Source of the DNA: Paenibacillus thermotolerans
GTDB lineage: Bacteria > Bacillota > Bacilli > Paenibacillales > YIM-B00363
Assembly (NCBI RefSeq): GCF_028745515.1
Contig: NZ_JAQZSG010000002.1
Coordinates: 183,321-247,320, forward strand
Length of the DNA: 64,000 nucleotides
Direction of reading: 5' to 3'
The position numbers and the translations under genes were made by a program. The notes under the pieces are model-generated. The model was not told the DNA's origin and searched no databases. It saw nothing but the letters and a program-made list of their open reading frames with translations. Below are positions 48,623-57,426 of the stretch, piece by piece. Numbering within the stretch: position 1 is the first letter of the stretch; each line of letters begins with the position of its first letter.

Positions 48623-49547
48623 TCTCATTCTAAATGAAAACATGAAAATTTACAAGCGCTCCCGCACATGGGTCATGGCTGCGATTTTGGTCGTGCTCGT
48701 TGCCGTCGTGTGCATCATTATGAAGCAAACCGGGTTCGGCGCGGGGGATTGGAGAACCAACCTTGAAAATCAGAAGGCTTCCATCGAGCAAGCGATGAAG
48801 GATATGCCGGCCGGATGGGCGGATAGCGAAGGTATGGCAAAAGAAATGAAGCTGATCGACTACCGGCTGGCCAATCATATTCCGCCGACGGAAACGACCT
48901 TCTGGGGCGTCGTATGGATTTTGTCCAATATGGTGCTGTTGGTTACGATTTTTACTGTCGTGGTAGCCGGCGATTCGATCGCGGGGGAGTTTACCGGAGG
49001 CACGGTAAAGCTGCTTCTTATTCGTCCGGTAAGCAGGCACAAAATCGTCATCTCGAAGTATATTTCCGCTTTGCTGTTTTCGCTGCTGATGCTGGTCATT
49101 CTTCTGATATCGGCGATCGCCGTGAGCGCGCTGCTTTTCGGTACCGAAGGGGCGACGGCGCCGTATTTGTTCTTTGACGGAGATACGATTCAGGAACGCA
49201 GCATATTGACGCACACCTTGCTGACTTACGGGTTGAAATGCGTAGAGCTGCTTATGGTAGTTACGATTTCGTTTATGATCTCTGCCGTATTCCGCAGCAG
49301 CTCGCTTGCGATCGGGTTGTCGATGTTTATTTTGATGGCCGGCTCGCTCGTTACCCAGTTTTTGTCCCAATACAGCTGGGGCAAATATTGGCTGTTCGCC
49401 AACACGGACCTGTCACAGTATATTGAAGGCAGACCGCTGATCGAGGGAATGACGCTGCCGTTCTCGCTCGCCGTTCTTGCCGTCTACTATATACTGCTTG
49501 CAGGGACGTCGCTGATCGTGTTCCGCAAGCGGGATGTGGCGGCGTAA
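48615..49547 (+). CDS. ABC transporter permease (ABC-2 type)
   Basis: A 310-residue permease with about six helices and a large loop between helices one and two (residues 40-95), in the ABC-2 / NosY style. TTG start behind GGGAGGG with 7-nt spacing, overlapping the ATPase gene by 8 bp. With the ATPase it forms a two-component exporter, perhaps for an antimicrobial peptide or lipid-linked compound. The segment AGDSIAGEFTGGTVKLLLIRPVSRHKIVISKY is the coupling region. Confidence 0.88.
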   Translation: MFNLILNENMKIYKRSRTWVMAAILVVLVAVVCIIMKQTGFGAGDWRTNLENQKASIEQAMKDMPAGWADSEGMAKEMKLIDYRLANHIPPTETTFWGVVWILSNMVLLVTIFTVVVAGDSIAGEFTGGTVKLLLIRPVSRHKIVISKYISALLFSLLMLVILLISAIAVSALLFGTEGATAPYLFFDGDTIQERSILTHTLLTYGLKCVELLMVVTISFMISAVFRSSSLAIGLSMFILMAGSLVTQFLSQYSWGKYWLFANTDLSQYIEGRPLIEGMTLPFSLAVLAVYYILLAGTSLIVFRKRDVAA

Positions 49548-49618
49548 GGACTTATCCCGAAACTTTCCAATCGCTGGAAACGTACAATGAAACATAACAT
49601 ACAGGGAGTGATGAACGT

Positions 49619-49822
49619 ATGAGTGAAAAGGGATGCATCAAATGCGGAAGCAGAGACGCAAGGACGAAAGAAGTGGCAATGACCGGCACGGGCCTTTCCA
49701 AAATGTTCGATATTCAGCACAATAAATTTTTAGTCGTGTACTGCGCAAATTGCGGATATTCCGAATTTTACAATAAGGAATCGTCGGCCGGTTCGAACGT
49801 TCTTGATTTCTTTTTCGGTTAA
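49619..49822 (+). CDS. Zinc-ribbon protein (DUF2082-like, 67 aa)
   Basis: A 67-residue protein with CIKCGSRDA near the start and YCANCGYSEFY in the middle, giving four zinc-binding cysteines; the GTGLSKMFDIQHNKFLVVYC core matches the small nucleic-acid-binding zinc-ribbon (DUF2082) proteins. GGGAGTG lies upstream of the ATG. Role unknown; it is a separate short unit after the ABC permease. Confidence 0.75.
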   Translation: MSEKGCIKCGSRDARTKEVAMTGTGLSKMFDIQHNKFLVVYCANCGYSEFYNKESSAGSNVLDFFFG

Positions 49823-49856
49823 CGGGGAGATGCGGTTGCATGATTGAAAAAAATGG

Positions 49857-49894
49857 AACGAGGTTGCCGATGGAAAACGATCGGCAACCTCGTT
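49857..49894. terminator. Bidirectional hairpin terminator
   Basis: AACGAGGTTGCCGAT / ATCGGCAACCTCGTT 15-bp stem between the zinc-ribbon gene and the converging bactofilin gene. Confidence 0.8.
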
Positions 49895-49926
49895 TGTTTA
49901 AGTTTACAGGATCTAAAACGGCTCGT

Positions 49927-50352
49927 TTATAACGTGACCGAACCGAAGTTTCCGCTTTGCTGCTGCGTCCGGTCGGCCTCTTGCTTCGCTTCTTTGCCGG
50001 AGGCGCCTTTGCCTTCCATCTTGCTCATGCCTTGGAAGACGGCGCCTTCCGAAATGACGAGCGTCTGCGCAGCCGTGTTGCCGTAAAGCTGTCCTTTGGC
50101 CGTAATGGTTAACGTTCCTTTGGCCGTGACGTTGCCGTTAACGACGCCGGCAATGATGACGTTCCGTGCCGCAATATTGGACTTCGCCTTGCCGGACTCG
50201 CCGATCGTAACGTCGCCGCCGCATTCGATATCTCCGATCATTTGGCCTTCGATTCTCAGGCTCGCCTCCGATTTGATTTTGCCCTCGAACACGCTGCCTT
50301 CTCCGATCAATGTATCGGTTGCGTTAATATCCACTCGTTTCCCTTTGAACAT
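49927..50352 (-). CDS. Bactofilin, partner of M23 peptidase
   Basis: A 141-residue bactofilin: N-terminal MFKGKRVDINATDTLIGEG, a beta-helix (GKIKSEASLRIEGQMIGDIECGGDVTIG..) and a Gln/Lys-rich tail. Start at 50352 lies 5 bp after the peptidase stop, with AAAGGA 6-11 nt upstream, so both are translated from one message. Bactofilins paired with M23 endopeptidases localise the enzyme and shape the cell wall in several bacteria. Confidence 0.9.
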   Translation of the reverse strand: MFKGKRVDINATDTLIGEGSVFEGKIKSEASLRIEGQMIGDIECGGDVTIGESGKAKSNIAARNVIIAGVVNGNVTAKGTLTITAKGQLYGNTAAQTLVISEGAVFQGMSKMEGKGASGKEAKQEADRTQQQSGNFGSVTL

Positions 50353-50357
50353 CAGGG

Positions 50358-51389
50358 TCATCCTTTCTTCGTCGAGTCTAAATAGGAAATAGGGTTAATA
50401 GGCGTCCCCTGCTTGCGCACCTCGTAATGCAAATGCGGGCCGGTACTGCGTCCGGTCGAGCCGAGCTTGCCGATTTCCTCGCCTTTTTCGACCTTCTGCC
50501 CGACCTGGACGAGCGACTTTTTCAAGTGCATATATACTGTCTCGAGCCCGTTGCCGTGATTAATGAATATGTAGTTGCCCATCGCTTTATCGTAACCGGT
50601 GCGGCTTACCTTCCCGCCGGCCGTCGCATAGACGGGATCGTTCACGTCTCCCGGAAAATCGATGCCGCGATGATAAGCGGACCTGCGCGTGAACGGGTCT
50701 TTGCGGTAACCGAAGGTCGATGTAATCCGCGTCGTAACGGTCGGAAAGATCGACGGCGTTATGCTGCGGACATACGCAAGCCGCTCGGCATGTTTCTTCG
50801 CATCCTTAAGGGACGACTGGAGCCGGTCGGCTTCGACTTCGAGCTCCTGCAAGCCGGAGCGGGAGAGGCGGGACAGCTCGAGCGTATCATCGACGTCCGC
50901 GGGGTACAGCTCGCCGCCGACGGCCAGACTGTCCATCGCCGAATCGGCCGAATCGGCCGAATGGTCTGCAGACAGCGCTACGGTAACGGATGAATAGTTA
51001 GACATCGCCGTCCGGTCCGCGCCGTTCTCGGTAATAGACAGCAGCTCCTGCTCCAGCTGCTGGAGCTGCTCAACCTTAACGCGCATTTGCTCCGTTTCGG
51101 AAACGAGCATAGCCAGCTCCGTCTGGAGCCGGTCGATTTCTTCGTCCTTCTTCTCGACGACTTTCTCCAAGGATTGACGGTCGCCCTGCCAGTCGGCTCT
51201 CAATTGGCCGTTCGTTTGGACTAGGACGCTTTGCAGCAGCACCAGCGCCGTCGTCGCGGCTGCAAGCACGAGCACCGCGGCGGGGATTGCGTATACCCAC
51301 AGGAGGGACATTCGAAATTGCCGCACCTGCCTGTTCGCTTCGGGAATTACGACTAGCGTCAGCTTCTTTTCTTTCCAATTGGGTAGCAT
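50358..51389 (-). CDS. M23-family (LytM) peptidoglycan endopeptidase, membrane-anchored
   Basis: A 343-residue protein: a cytoplasmic start, one transmembrane helix (about 28-50), a coiled coil (about 70-125, EKKDEEIDRLQTEL..), then the LytM domain with zinc ligands in YHRGIDFPGD and GPHLHYEV. It should cut peptide cross-bridges outside the membrane. AAAGGTGA precedes the ATG. It is the first gene of an operon with a bactofilin. Confidence 0.9.
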   Translation of the reverse strand: MLPNWKEKKLTLVVIPEANRQVRQFRMSLLWVYAIPAAVLVLAAATTALVLLQSVLVQTNGQLRADWQGDRQSLEKVVEKKDEEIDRLQTELAMLVSETEQMRVKVEQLQQLEQELLSITENGADRTAMSNYSSVTVALSADHSADSADSAMDSLAVGGELYPADVDDTLELSRLSRSGLQELEVEADRLQSSLKDAKKHAERLAYVRSITPSIFPTVTTRITSTFGYRKDPFTRRSAYHRGIDFPGDVNDPVYATAGGKVSRTGYDKAMGNYIFINHGNGLETVYMHLKKSLVQVGQKVEKGEEIGKLGSTGRSTGPHLHYEVRKQGTPINPISYLDSTKKG

Positions 51390-51634
51390 ATCGTCACCTT
51401 TACGATAAGTTAGTACCTTGGTCGGACCAACATATTATGGGCATAATTGACAAGAAAAGTCCTAGCAATATTCGCCATTTTCCGCCTAAATTCCTGCCCG
51501 CCCACAAAAAATGTCCGATTCCCGGAGCAAAAAGCAGGATTTTGTCGAACCATAGCGAAAAAAATAGTGTTATTGTTGGCAAATTTTTCATAGGGACCCA
51601 GGTATAGCGGCATACAGCGGAAGGGGGATGAATA

Positions 51635-52726
51635 ATGTTAAAAATCGTCGGTATGGACGTTGGAAACGACAGTGTCAAAATATTGATGGAAGGTGTGAGC
51701 GAGCCGGTCGTTGTGCCGAACGTCATTGCATTGGGATATGAGCGCATGGTGCTGCAGGAGGAGGAGTCCGCCCTACAGGCGTTGGACGTGTCGGTGTACA
51801 GTCCGGCGTTAAGCAGAAACGGGAGAAGATATTTCGTCGGCAACTTGGCCGTCGAGCATGAGGACAATTTCGAGCTGGAGGAAACCGACAACAAGGCGAT
51901 TTCCGACCAGTCCTTGATTGTCGCGCTGACCGCTTTGGCTTATATGGGCGTAATGGCCCAATCCGGCAGCTACGGGCAGTCCCCTTACTCGACGGAAGAA
52001 GTGGAATTTGTAGTCGGCACCGGTTTGCCCGTCCGAACGTTCGCCAAATTCCATAAGACGTTCGAGGAACGGCTGCAAGGGGAGCATGAGGTTACTTTTC
52101 ATTCTACGCCGAAGCTTAGAGGCAGGAAGGTCAAGGTCGTGATCCGCAAAGCGGTCGTAGCCGTCGAAGGCGCCGCGGCCGTCTATCATATGGCGACGCT
52201 CGACTCGCTGCAGGTGAAAGATGAGGAGCTGTATCACGGCTGCATCGGCGTTTGCGAAATCGGCGCGCTTACGACGGACTTCCCGGTCGTCAAGCGGCTC
52301 GCGGTGGACAATCACTTCAGCCACGGCGAACAGATGGGGATGTCTTCCTACCTCGACGGCATTATCCGCGAGGTGGAGGATGCGTACGGATATACGTTCC
52401 CGAGCCGAGCGAAGCTCGTACAGCGGATCAAAAGCCGCAACTACACAATTCAGCGGATCGGCGAAGGACAAGCGGATATCCGCAATATTGTTGACACTTA
52501 CTTCACTCGCGCAGCCCGGAAGATGGTCGATCTGATCAAGAAGCGGTGGAACAAATACCCCGACATTCAATGCTTCTATGTGATCGGAGGGGGGGCCGCC
52601 GCGCTTAGGCCTTATATTTTGGAGGAAGCCGGATCCATGCGGCTTCGGTTCTCCGAGGACAGCGAGCTTCTGAACGTAAACGGCTATTTGAAAATCGCAA
52701 GAAGCCGGCAAGCCCAGACCGTTTAA
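51635..52726 (+). CDS. Actin-like ATPase, ParM/StbA family
   Basis: A 363-residue actin-fold protein. Phosphate-1 loop GMDVGNDSVKI at the N-terminus, the middle CIGVCEIGALTTDF as phosphate-2, and YVIGGGAAALRPYI as the adenosine motif. ParM/Alp7 relatives form plasmid- or phage-segregating filaments; chromosomal versions in Paenibacillaceae are uncharacterised. No parR or centromere-like repeats are adjacent. AAGGGGG precedes the ATG. Divergent from the bactofilin/M23 operon. Confidence 0.87.
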   Translation: MLKIVGMDVGNDSVKILMEGVSEPVVVPNVIALGYERMVLQEEESALQALDVSVYSPALSRNGRRYFVGNLAVEHEDNFELEETDNKAISDQSLIVALTALAYMGVMAQSGSYGQSPYSTEEVEFVVGTGLPVRTFAKFHKTFEERLQGEHEVTFHSTPKLRGRKVKVVIRKAVVAVEGAAAVYHMATLDSLQVKDEELYHGCIGVCEIGALTTDFPVVKRLAVDNHFSHGEQMGMSSYLDGIIREVEDAYGYTFPSRAKLVQRIKSRNYTIQRIGEGQADIRNIVDTYFTRAARKMVDLIKKRWNKYPDIQCFYVIGGGAAALRPYILEEAGSMRLRFSEDSELLNVNGYLKIARSRQAQTV

Positions 52727-52744
52727 AGAATCTAGCGCCACTTT

Positions 52745-52774
52745 AGCTCCGCTTCCGCAGAAGCGGAGCTTCTT
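52745..52774 (+). terminator. Hairpin terminator
   Basis: AGCTCCGCTTC-cgca-GAAGCGGAGCT followed by TCTTC. Confidence 0.75.
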
Positions 52775-52781
52775 CGTTGGC

Positions 52782-54269
52782 ATGAACATCGCCGGAAGGG
52801 ACATACTAATCGTTACGCCGAGGAGGTGGCGCTATCTGATCTGGCTTGTTATAATTCTTCTTCTCTATTTATTTCAAATCGTAACGATCGTCATCGCCGA
52901 GTTCCGCCAACCGTCCAAAGCGGTCGCATGGCTGGCCATATTATTCGCCTTCCCGCTCGTCGGATTCATCATGTATTACTTTCTGGCGAAGGAGTACCGG
53001 AGGCGCAACGTCGTTCGGAGAAAAACCCGGGCGGCGCTGGAGGAGGAACGCCGGAGCCGGCTGCCGGAGGCGTATACGGTCAGACGGCTGGAAGACTTTC
53101 CGAACCCGGCGATGCTGGGCCAAGAGCGGCTGTTCAACCTGCTGCAAAGCATTCCGGAGGCGGCGATTACGAAACGCAACATGACGGAGGTGCTTTCCTC
53201 CGCTGAAGACGCCTATCGCCATATGCTTGAAGATATCGGGCGGGCTAAGGACCATATTCATTTCTTGTATTACATATGGAACGACGACGACATCGGCCGG
53301 ACGTTTCAAGAAGCGCTGATCCGCAAAGCGCTCGAAGGGGTGAAGGTGCGGATCATTTACGACGGCATCGGCTCCTATTCGACGCGCGGCGCTTTCTGGA
53401 ACGAGCTGAGGGCGGCGGGAGCGGAGGTAAAGTGCTTCCTGCCGGTGCGGCTGGCTTTCTTTGACAAACGGGTCAACTACCGGAACCACCGGAAAATTAC
53501 AATTGTAGACGGGCGCTTGGGATACATCGGAGGCATCAATATAGGCGACGAGTATCTCGGAAAGGATATGAAGCTCGGCTATTGGCGCGACACTTGCTTA
53601 AAAATAGCGGGCGACGGCGTATACGGCCTGCAGCGGCAGTTCGTCAGAGACTGGCGGCTGGCGAGCGGGGAGAGGCTCAAGGTAACGCATGCGCTGTTTC
53701 CCGAGCACGGCGTGCCGGAGAAGGAAGCGCTGCAAATTATTCCGGGCGGCCCCGATATGGAATGGGACGCCATTTTGGAGATGCTGTTTTCCGCATTTAC
53801 TACCGCCAAGGAAAGAATTTTGGTGACGACGCCGTATTTTATCCCCGATCGAAGCATTCTTATGGCGCTTAAGACGGCGGCGCTGTCCGGCGTGGACGTG
53901 AGGCTCGTCATTCCGGGGGTGGCCGACAGCCGGATTACGCTATGGGCGTCCTTGTCCTACCTGGAGGAGCTGCTGCAGTCGGGGGTAAAAGTATATCGAT
54001 ATCAAAACGGGTTTCTCCACGCCAAAGTGTTCGTCGTAGACCGCCACTTCGCATCGGTAGGAACGGCGAATATGGATATGCGCAGCCTGTTCAGCAATTT
54101 TGAAATCAACGCGGCGGTGTACGACTCGGAAACGATTGAGAAGCTGGCCGGCGATTTTTACCGCGATATAGAGAACAGCGAAGAAGTGATGCTGAAACAG
54201 TTTCTTAAGCGTCCCCGGCTGCACAAGGCGCAGGAGGCGGTCGGCCGGCTGCTGGCGCCGCTACTTTAG
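52782..54269 (+). CDS. cls: Cardiolipin synthase
   Basis: A 495-residue phospholipase-D-type cardiolipin synthase. Two N-terminal helices (residues 18-65) anchor it, followed by HKD motifs HRKITIVDGRLGYIGGINI and HAKVFVVDRHFASVGTANMD. It joins two phosphatidylglycerol molecules into cardiolipin. The ribosome site is weak: GGAG lies in the preceding terminator stem about 14 nt off, so expression may be low or the gene may use a different signal. Its 3' end overlaps the converging LigD polymerase gene by 9 bp. Confidence 0.93.
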   Translation: MNIAGRDILIVTPRRWRYLIWLVIILLLYLFQIVTIVIAEFRQPSKAVAWLAILFAFPLVGFIMYYFLAKEYRRRNVVRRKTRAALEEERRSRLPEAYTVRRLEDFPNPAMLGQERLFNLLQSIPEAAITKRNMTEVLSSAEDAYRHMLEDIGRAKDHIHFLYYIWNDDDIGRTFQEALIRKALEGVKVRIIYDGIGSYSTRGAFWNELRAAGAEVKCFLPVRLAFFDKRVNYRNHRKITIVDGRLGYIGGINIGDEYLGKDMKLGYWRDTCLKIAGDGVYGLQRQFVRDWRLASGERLKVTHALFPEHGVPEKEALQIIPGGPDMEWDAILEMLFSAFTTAKERILVTTPYFIPDRSILMALKTAALSGVDVRLVIPGVADSRITLWASLSYLEELLQSGVKVYRYQNGFLHAKVFVVDRHFASVGTANMDMRSLFSNFEINAAVYDSETIEKLAGDFYRDIENSEEVMLKQFLKRPRLHKAQEAVGRLLAPLL

Positions 54270-55151
54270 TATGCTCAGCACATGTTCGAGAGACTGCGGT
54301 TCGACGGTGCGAATGATGTCGCCGATGTCCGAAAGCCGCCGGACGATATTGCGGAGATGGAAGTCTTTCGGCGTGTGCCCTTTGGTCAGCTCGTCCGGAT
54401 AAAGAGGGGTGGACACGGTGGCTCCCCGCTTCGCCCGGGGCGTATAAGGGGCGGACAGCGTCTTGCCGTACCAATGCTGCAAATAATCGAAATAGATCAA
54501 ATCCCCCCGGTCTTTCTTCAGGCGTTCGATCGTAAACAGCTTCGGGTGAGATTGAACGAGGTAATCCCCGAGAAACTTGCCGATTTTCCGAAGCTGCTCG
54601 AACGTGTAGCCGCGGCGGATCGGCACGTAAATTTGCACGCCGGTGGCGCCCGACGTCTTGGGAATGCTCTTGATGTTCAGCGACGACAGCAGGTCGACGA
54701 CGATTTTGGCCGCCTGCATAATGCGCGGCTCCTCCTCAACCGACGGATCGATGTCGATCAGCCATTCGGCCGGGAGCTCGTCTCCGATGTAATGGAGGGA
54801 GGGATGGTACTCCAAGCATGCCAAATTACCGAGCCACAGCAGCGTCGGCAGCGAATCGAGCACGACGTACCGAATGTCTCCGAGCTGCGCCGTACGAACG
54901 AACTCCGGCGCGCCTTGGGGGCAATTTTTTTGATAAAACGATTTGTCGTGAATCCCGTGCGGCCAGCGTATGGTCGTCAGATAGCGGTTCGAGGTATAGG
55001 CTAGCAAATAGGGGGAGAGCGCGATCAGCGTGTCGAGAAACTCGAGCTTCGTGACGCCGTCCTCGGGCCACAGCGGCTTGTTCGGGTTCGTGACGACAAG
55101 CTCGTGCCCGTCGACGGTAATAACGCCCTTATCTTTGGTTGCGGCGGGCAT
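54261..55151 (-). CDS. ligD: LigD-type NHEJ polymerase/primase
   Basis: A 296-residue archaeo-eukaryotic primase-like polymerase, the LigD polymerase domain as a separate protein. WPEDGVTKLEFL at the start, DIDPSVEEEP supplying the metal-binding aspartates, SGATGVQIYVPI and the C-terminal APYTPRAKRGATVSTPL are typical. It fills gaps and adds ribonucleotides at broken ends bound by Ku. AGGAGG lies 8 nt before the ATG at 55151. Downstream of ku and the ligase gene in one operon. Confidence 0.93.
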   Translation of the reverse strand: MPAATKDKGVITVDGHELVVTNPNKPLWPEDGVTKLEFLDTLIALSPYLLAYTSNRYLTTIRWPHGIHDKSFYQKNCPQGAPEFVRTAQLGDIRYVVLDSLPTLLWLGNLACLEYHPSLHYIGDELPAEWLIDIDPSVEEEPRIMQAAKIVVDLLSSLNIKSIPKTSGATGVQIYVPIRRGYTFEQLRKIGKFLGDYLVQSHPKLFTIERLKKDRGDLIYFDYLQHWYGKTLSAPYTPRAKRGATVSTPLYPDELTKGHTPKDFHLRNIVRRLSDIGDIIRTVEPQSLEHVLSILK

Positions 55152-55168
55152 GGTCAAAACCTCCTGCG

Positions 55169-56143
55169 TTATGGATTGGGGGAAGCGGGAGACAGGCCCG
55201 AAATTTGCTCCGCGAGAAACCGCTCGAGCGACGGAGGATCCGCGAGCTTCGGGTGGCGGAGCAGGCCGTCGTCCGTCACCTCGAGTCCGGTGACGGCGAG
55301 CTTGAACGGCCGCTTGAGCCAAGCGACCGTTTCGCGCTTCAGGTCCGCGGGCAGCGCGCGGAACGGCATTGCCGCGCCGCCGAATGCGGAAGCGTACACA
55401 TCCAGGGCGGAACGGCTCCGCCCGTTCAGCCCGAGCGACGCTCGGCCGAAGTAGCCGCCGTCGTACACCATGACGAGGCTCGCTGCGCGGCCTTCGCGGA
55501 TCGTGACGCCGACAACGTCGACGTCAAAGCGCTGCACGGTACGCTTCTTGAAAGCGTCCTGATGATGCTTCCCTTCGCGGTAAGGGGCGGACAAGCGCTT
55601 GCTCACGATGCCCTCCCATTGATTGGCTTCGGCCCAGCTCCAGAGCGCCTCGCCGTCGGAGAACAGGTCGGACACGAGCAGCGCCGTCTCGCCCTCGCGG
55701 GGTGGGAACGCTTCGCGCAGCAGCCGAAACCGCTCCGCGTACGGGCGGCTCCGGATATTTTCGCCGCCGAGATGCAGCAGGTCGAACAGCACGTAGCATA
55801 CCGGCTGTTCGGCGCTGCTGCGCGCGAGCGTCGCGGCGGTTCGGGTGCGCTCGCGCTGCAGCACCTTCTGAAACACGGGACGCTGCTTCACCGGGTCGAA
55901 ATAGACGATCTCCCCGTCGAGCAGGTACGTCCCGTTCAGCTCGCGCAGCCGCCGGACGACCTCCGGATATTTGTCGTCTTTGCGCAGCAGCTTTCGCGAA
56001 TACAGCTCCACGTCGCCGTCCTGTACGATCGCGAGCGCCCGGACGCCGTCCCATTTCAGCTGGTAGCCCCAATCGTCGCCCTTCGGAATGTCGTCCCGCA
56101 GGATCGGGCCCATCGTTTCGCGCGGCAGTACCGGCTTCATCAT
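55169..56143 (-). CDS. ligD: LigD-type ATP-dependent DNA ligase
   Basis: A 324-residue ATP-dependent ligase: adenylation motif I LKWDGVRAL with catalytic lysine at about 30, then EGIVSKRLSAPYREGK (motif IV) and KKRTVQRFDVDVVGV (motif V), followed by the OB-fold. It seals breaks in non-homologous end joining. B. subtilis LigD fuses ligase and polymerase; here they are split. The start overlaps the ku stop by 4 bp. Confidence 0.93.
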   Translation of the reverse strand: MMKPVLPRETMGPILRDDIPKGDDWGYQLKWDGVRALAIVQDGDVELYSRKLLRKDDKYPEVVRRLRELNGTYLLDGEIVYFDPVKQRPVFQKVLQRERTRTAATLARSSAEQPVCYVLFDLLHLGGENIRSRPYAERFRLLREAFPPREGETALLVSDLFSDGEALWSWAEANQWEGIVSKRLSAPYREGKHHQDAFKKRTVQRFDVDVVGVTIREGRAASLVMVYDGGYFGRASLGLNGRSRSALDVYASAFGGAAMPFRALPADLKRETVAWLKRPFKLAVTGLEVTDDGLLRHPKLADPPSLERFLAEQISGLSPASPNP

Positions 56144-57075
56144 CGCGTGCCGGCCGGCGTTTTCTCCTTCGGTGCCGCACCGCCCGCATCATCCTCGGCG
56201 CCGGCGGCCTTCTTCCGCGTACGCTTCGGCTTGGCGTCCGCTTCCTTCGCCGCTTCGCCGGCCTTCGCCGCCCCTTTGTCCGTCGCCGCCTTCACGTCAG
56301 GCGATGCGCCCTTTGCCGCTTCGAGGCTCGCCTGCAGCGCCGCCATCAGATCGATGACGTTGTTCTTGCGCGGCTCCGGAGCGACCTCGATCTCCTCGCC
56401 GGCAATTTTTTTCTCGATCGCCCCCATGAGCTCCTCGCGGTATTCGTCGTGGTACTTGTCCGGCTCAAACGGGACGGACAGCTGCTCGATCAGCATTTTG
56501 GCCATCGTCAATTCCTTATCGTTCACGTTCGCCGTCGCCTGCAAATTCGGCACCTGCGCAGCGGGGCGGATTTCGTCGGGGTAAAAAATCGTCTCCATGC
56601 AAATGCAGTTTTCCACGATGCGGATCGCCGCGAGCGACGATTTGTTGCGGATCGTGACGCGCGCGATGCCGATTTTTCCCGTATCCTTCAGCGCGGTCTG
56701 AAGCAGCCCGTAAGCGTTGGCGCCGGTATCGCCGGGGCCGAGGTAATACGTCTTCTGAAAGTAAATCGGGTCGATTTCCTCGAGGTTTACAAAGTCGAGT
56801 ATTTTAATGTCCCGGGACGCCTCCGCCGCCAGCGCATCGAGCTCTTCCTTCTCGAAGCGCACGAACCGGCCTTTCTCGTATTCGTAGCCTTTCACGATTT
56901 CCTCGTTCTCGACCGGCGTTTCGCACGTCGGGCACCTTCTCATGTATGAAATCGGGGTGCCGCATTGTTTGTGCAGCATGCGCATGGAAATATCTTTGTC
57001 CTCCGTCGCCGCGTACATTTTTACCGGAATGTTGACCAGACCGAATGAGATCGCGCCCTTCCAAATCGTGTGCAT
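56140..57075 (-). CDS. ku: Ku protein, non-homologous end joining
   Basis: A 311-residue prokaryotic Ku. The Ku core starts MHTIWKGAISFGLVNIPVKMY and includes RCPTCETPVENEEIVKGYEYEKGRFVRFEKEEL; residues after about 250 form a long Lys/Ala-rich tail (AAKGASPDVKAATDKGAAKAG..) that binds DNA. It caps double-strand breaks and recruits LigD. AGGAGG at 8-nt spacing. A sigma-G-like promoter lies about 50-80 bp upstream, fitting the forespore-expressed ykoV of B. subtilis. Confidence 0.95.
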   Translation of the reverse strand: MHTIWKGAISFGLVNIPVKMYAATEDKDISMRMLHKQCGTPISYMRRCPTCETPVENEEIVKGYEYEKGRFVRFEKEELDALAAEASRDIKILDFVNLEEIDPIYFQKTYYLGPGDTGANAYGLLQTALKDTGKIGIARVTIRNKSSLAAIRIVENCICMETIFYPDEIRPAAQVPNLQATANVNDKELTMAKMLIEQLSVPFEPDKYHDEYREELMGAIEKKIAGEEIEVAPEPRKNNVIDLMAALQASLEAAKGASPDVKAATDKGAAKAGEAAKEADAKPKRTRKKAAGAEDDAGGAAPKEKTPAGTR

Positions 57076-57122
57076 CGCGTTGTCCTCCTAAAGCCGAAAT
57101 ATTTTCCGTTAATGGATGCCGT

Positions 57123-57152
57123 TAGTATGCGCATTGCTCGGATGCGATATGA
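57123..57152 (-). promoter_or_regulatory. Candidate sigma-G promoter of ku
   Basis: Minus strand TCATA, 18-bp spacer, CATACTA; the -10 is an exact match to the sigma-G consensus CATNNTA, the -35 is looser. Confidence 0.5.
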
Positions 57153-57253
57153 AATCGCGGACGCGGAAAGCCCCGAATTGCGAAGTTTATGCGATGAACG
57201 AATCATCCTATTAATGGAATGAAAACCATAAAATCGAGGTTATAAAAAAATAA

Positions 57254-57283
57254 TTGACAATATTATGAATGATTTCATAGACT
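57254..57283 (+). promoter_or_regulatory. Sigma-A promoter of sugar ABC operon
   Basis: TTGACA, 18-bp spacer, TAGACT. The 57076-57426 gap holds this, the ku promoter and the cre site only. Confidence 0.6.
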
Positions 57284-57296
57284 GAAAATACAATGA

Positions 57297-57310
57297 TTTA
57301 AGCGCTTACA
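57297..57310. promoter_or_regulatory. CcpA-type cre site
   Basis: TTTAAGCGCTTACA differs from the ideal TGTAAGCGCTTACA at one base. Just downstream of the promoter, so it would block the sugar operon when glucose is present. Confidence 0.75.
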
Positions 57311-57426
57311 TTTCTGTATGCTCTGTAAGGAGGTGAAGGCGAAGAAATCGATTTCAATAAAAAAGCTTGAAGTATTGGGTGTGCCTGGTCTGCAATGCAG
57401 CGAATCCTAAGGAGGTCTTTCAGTTG

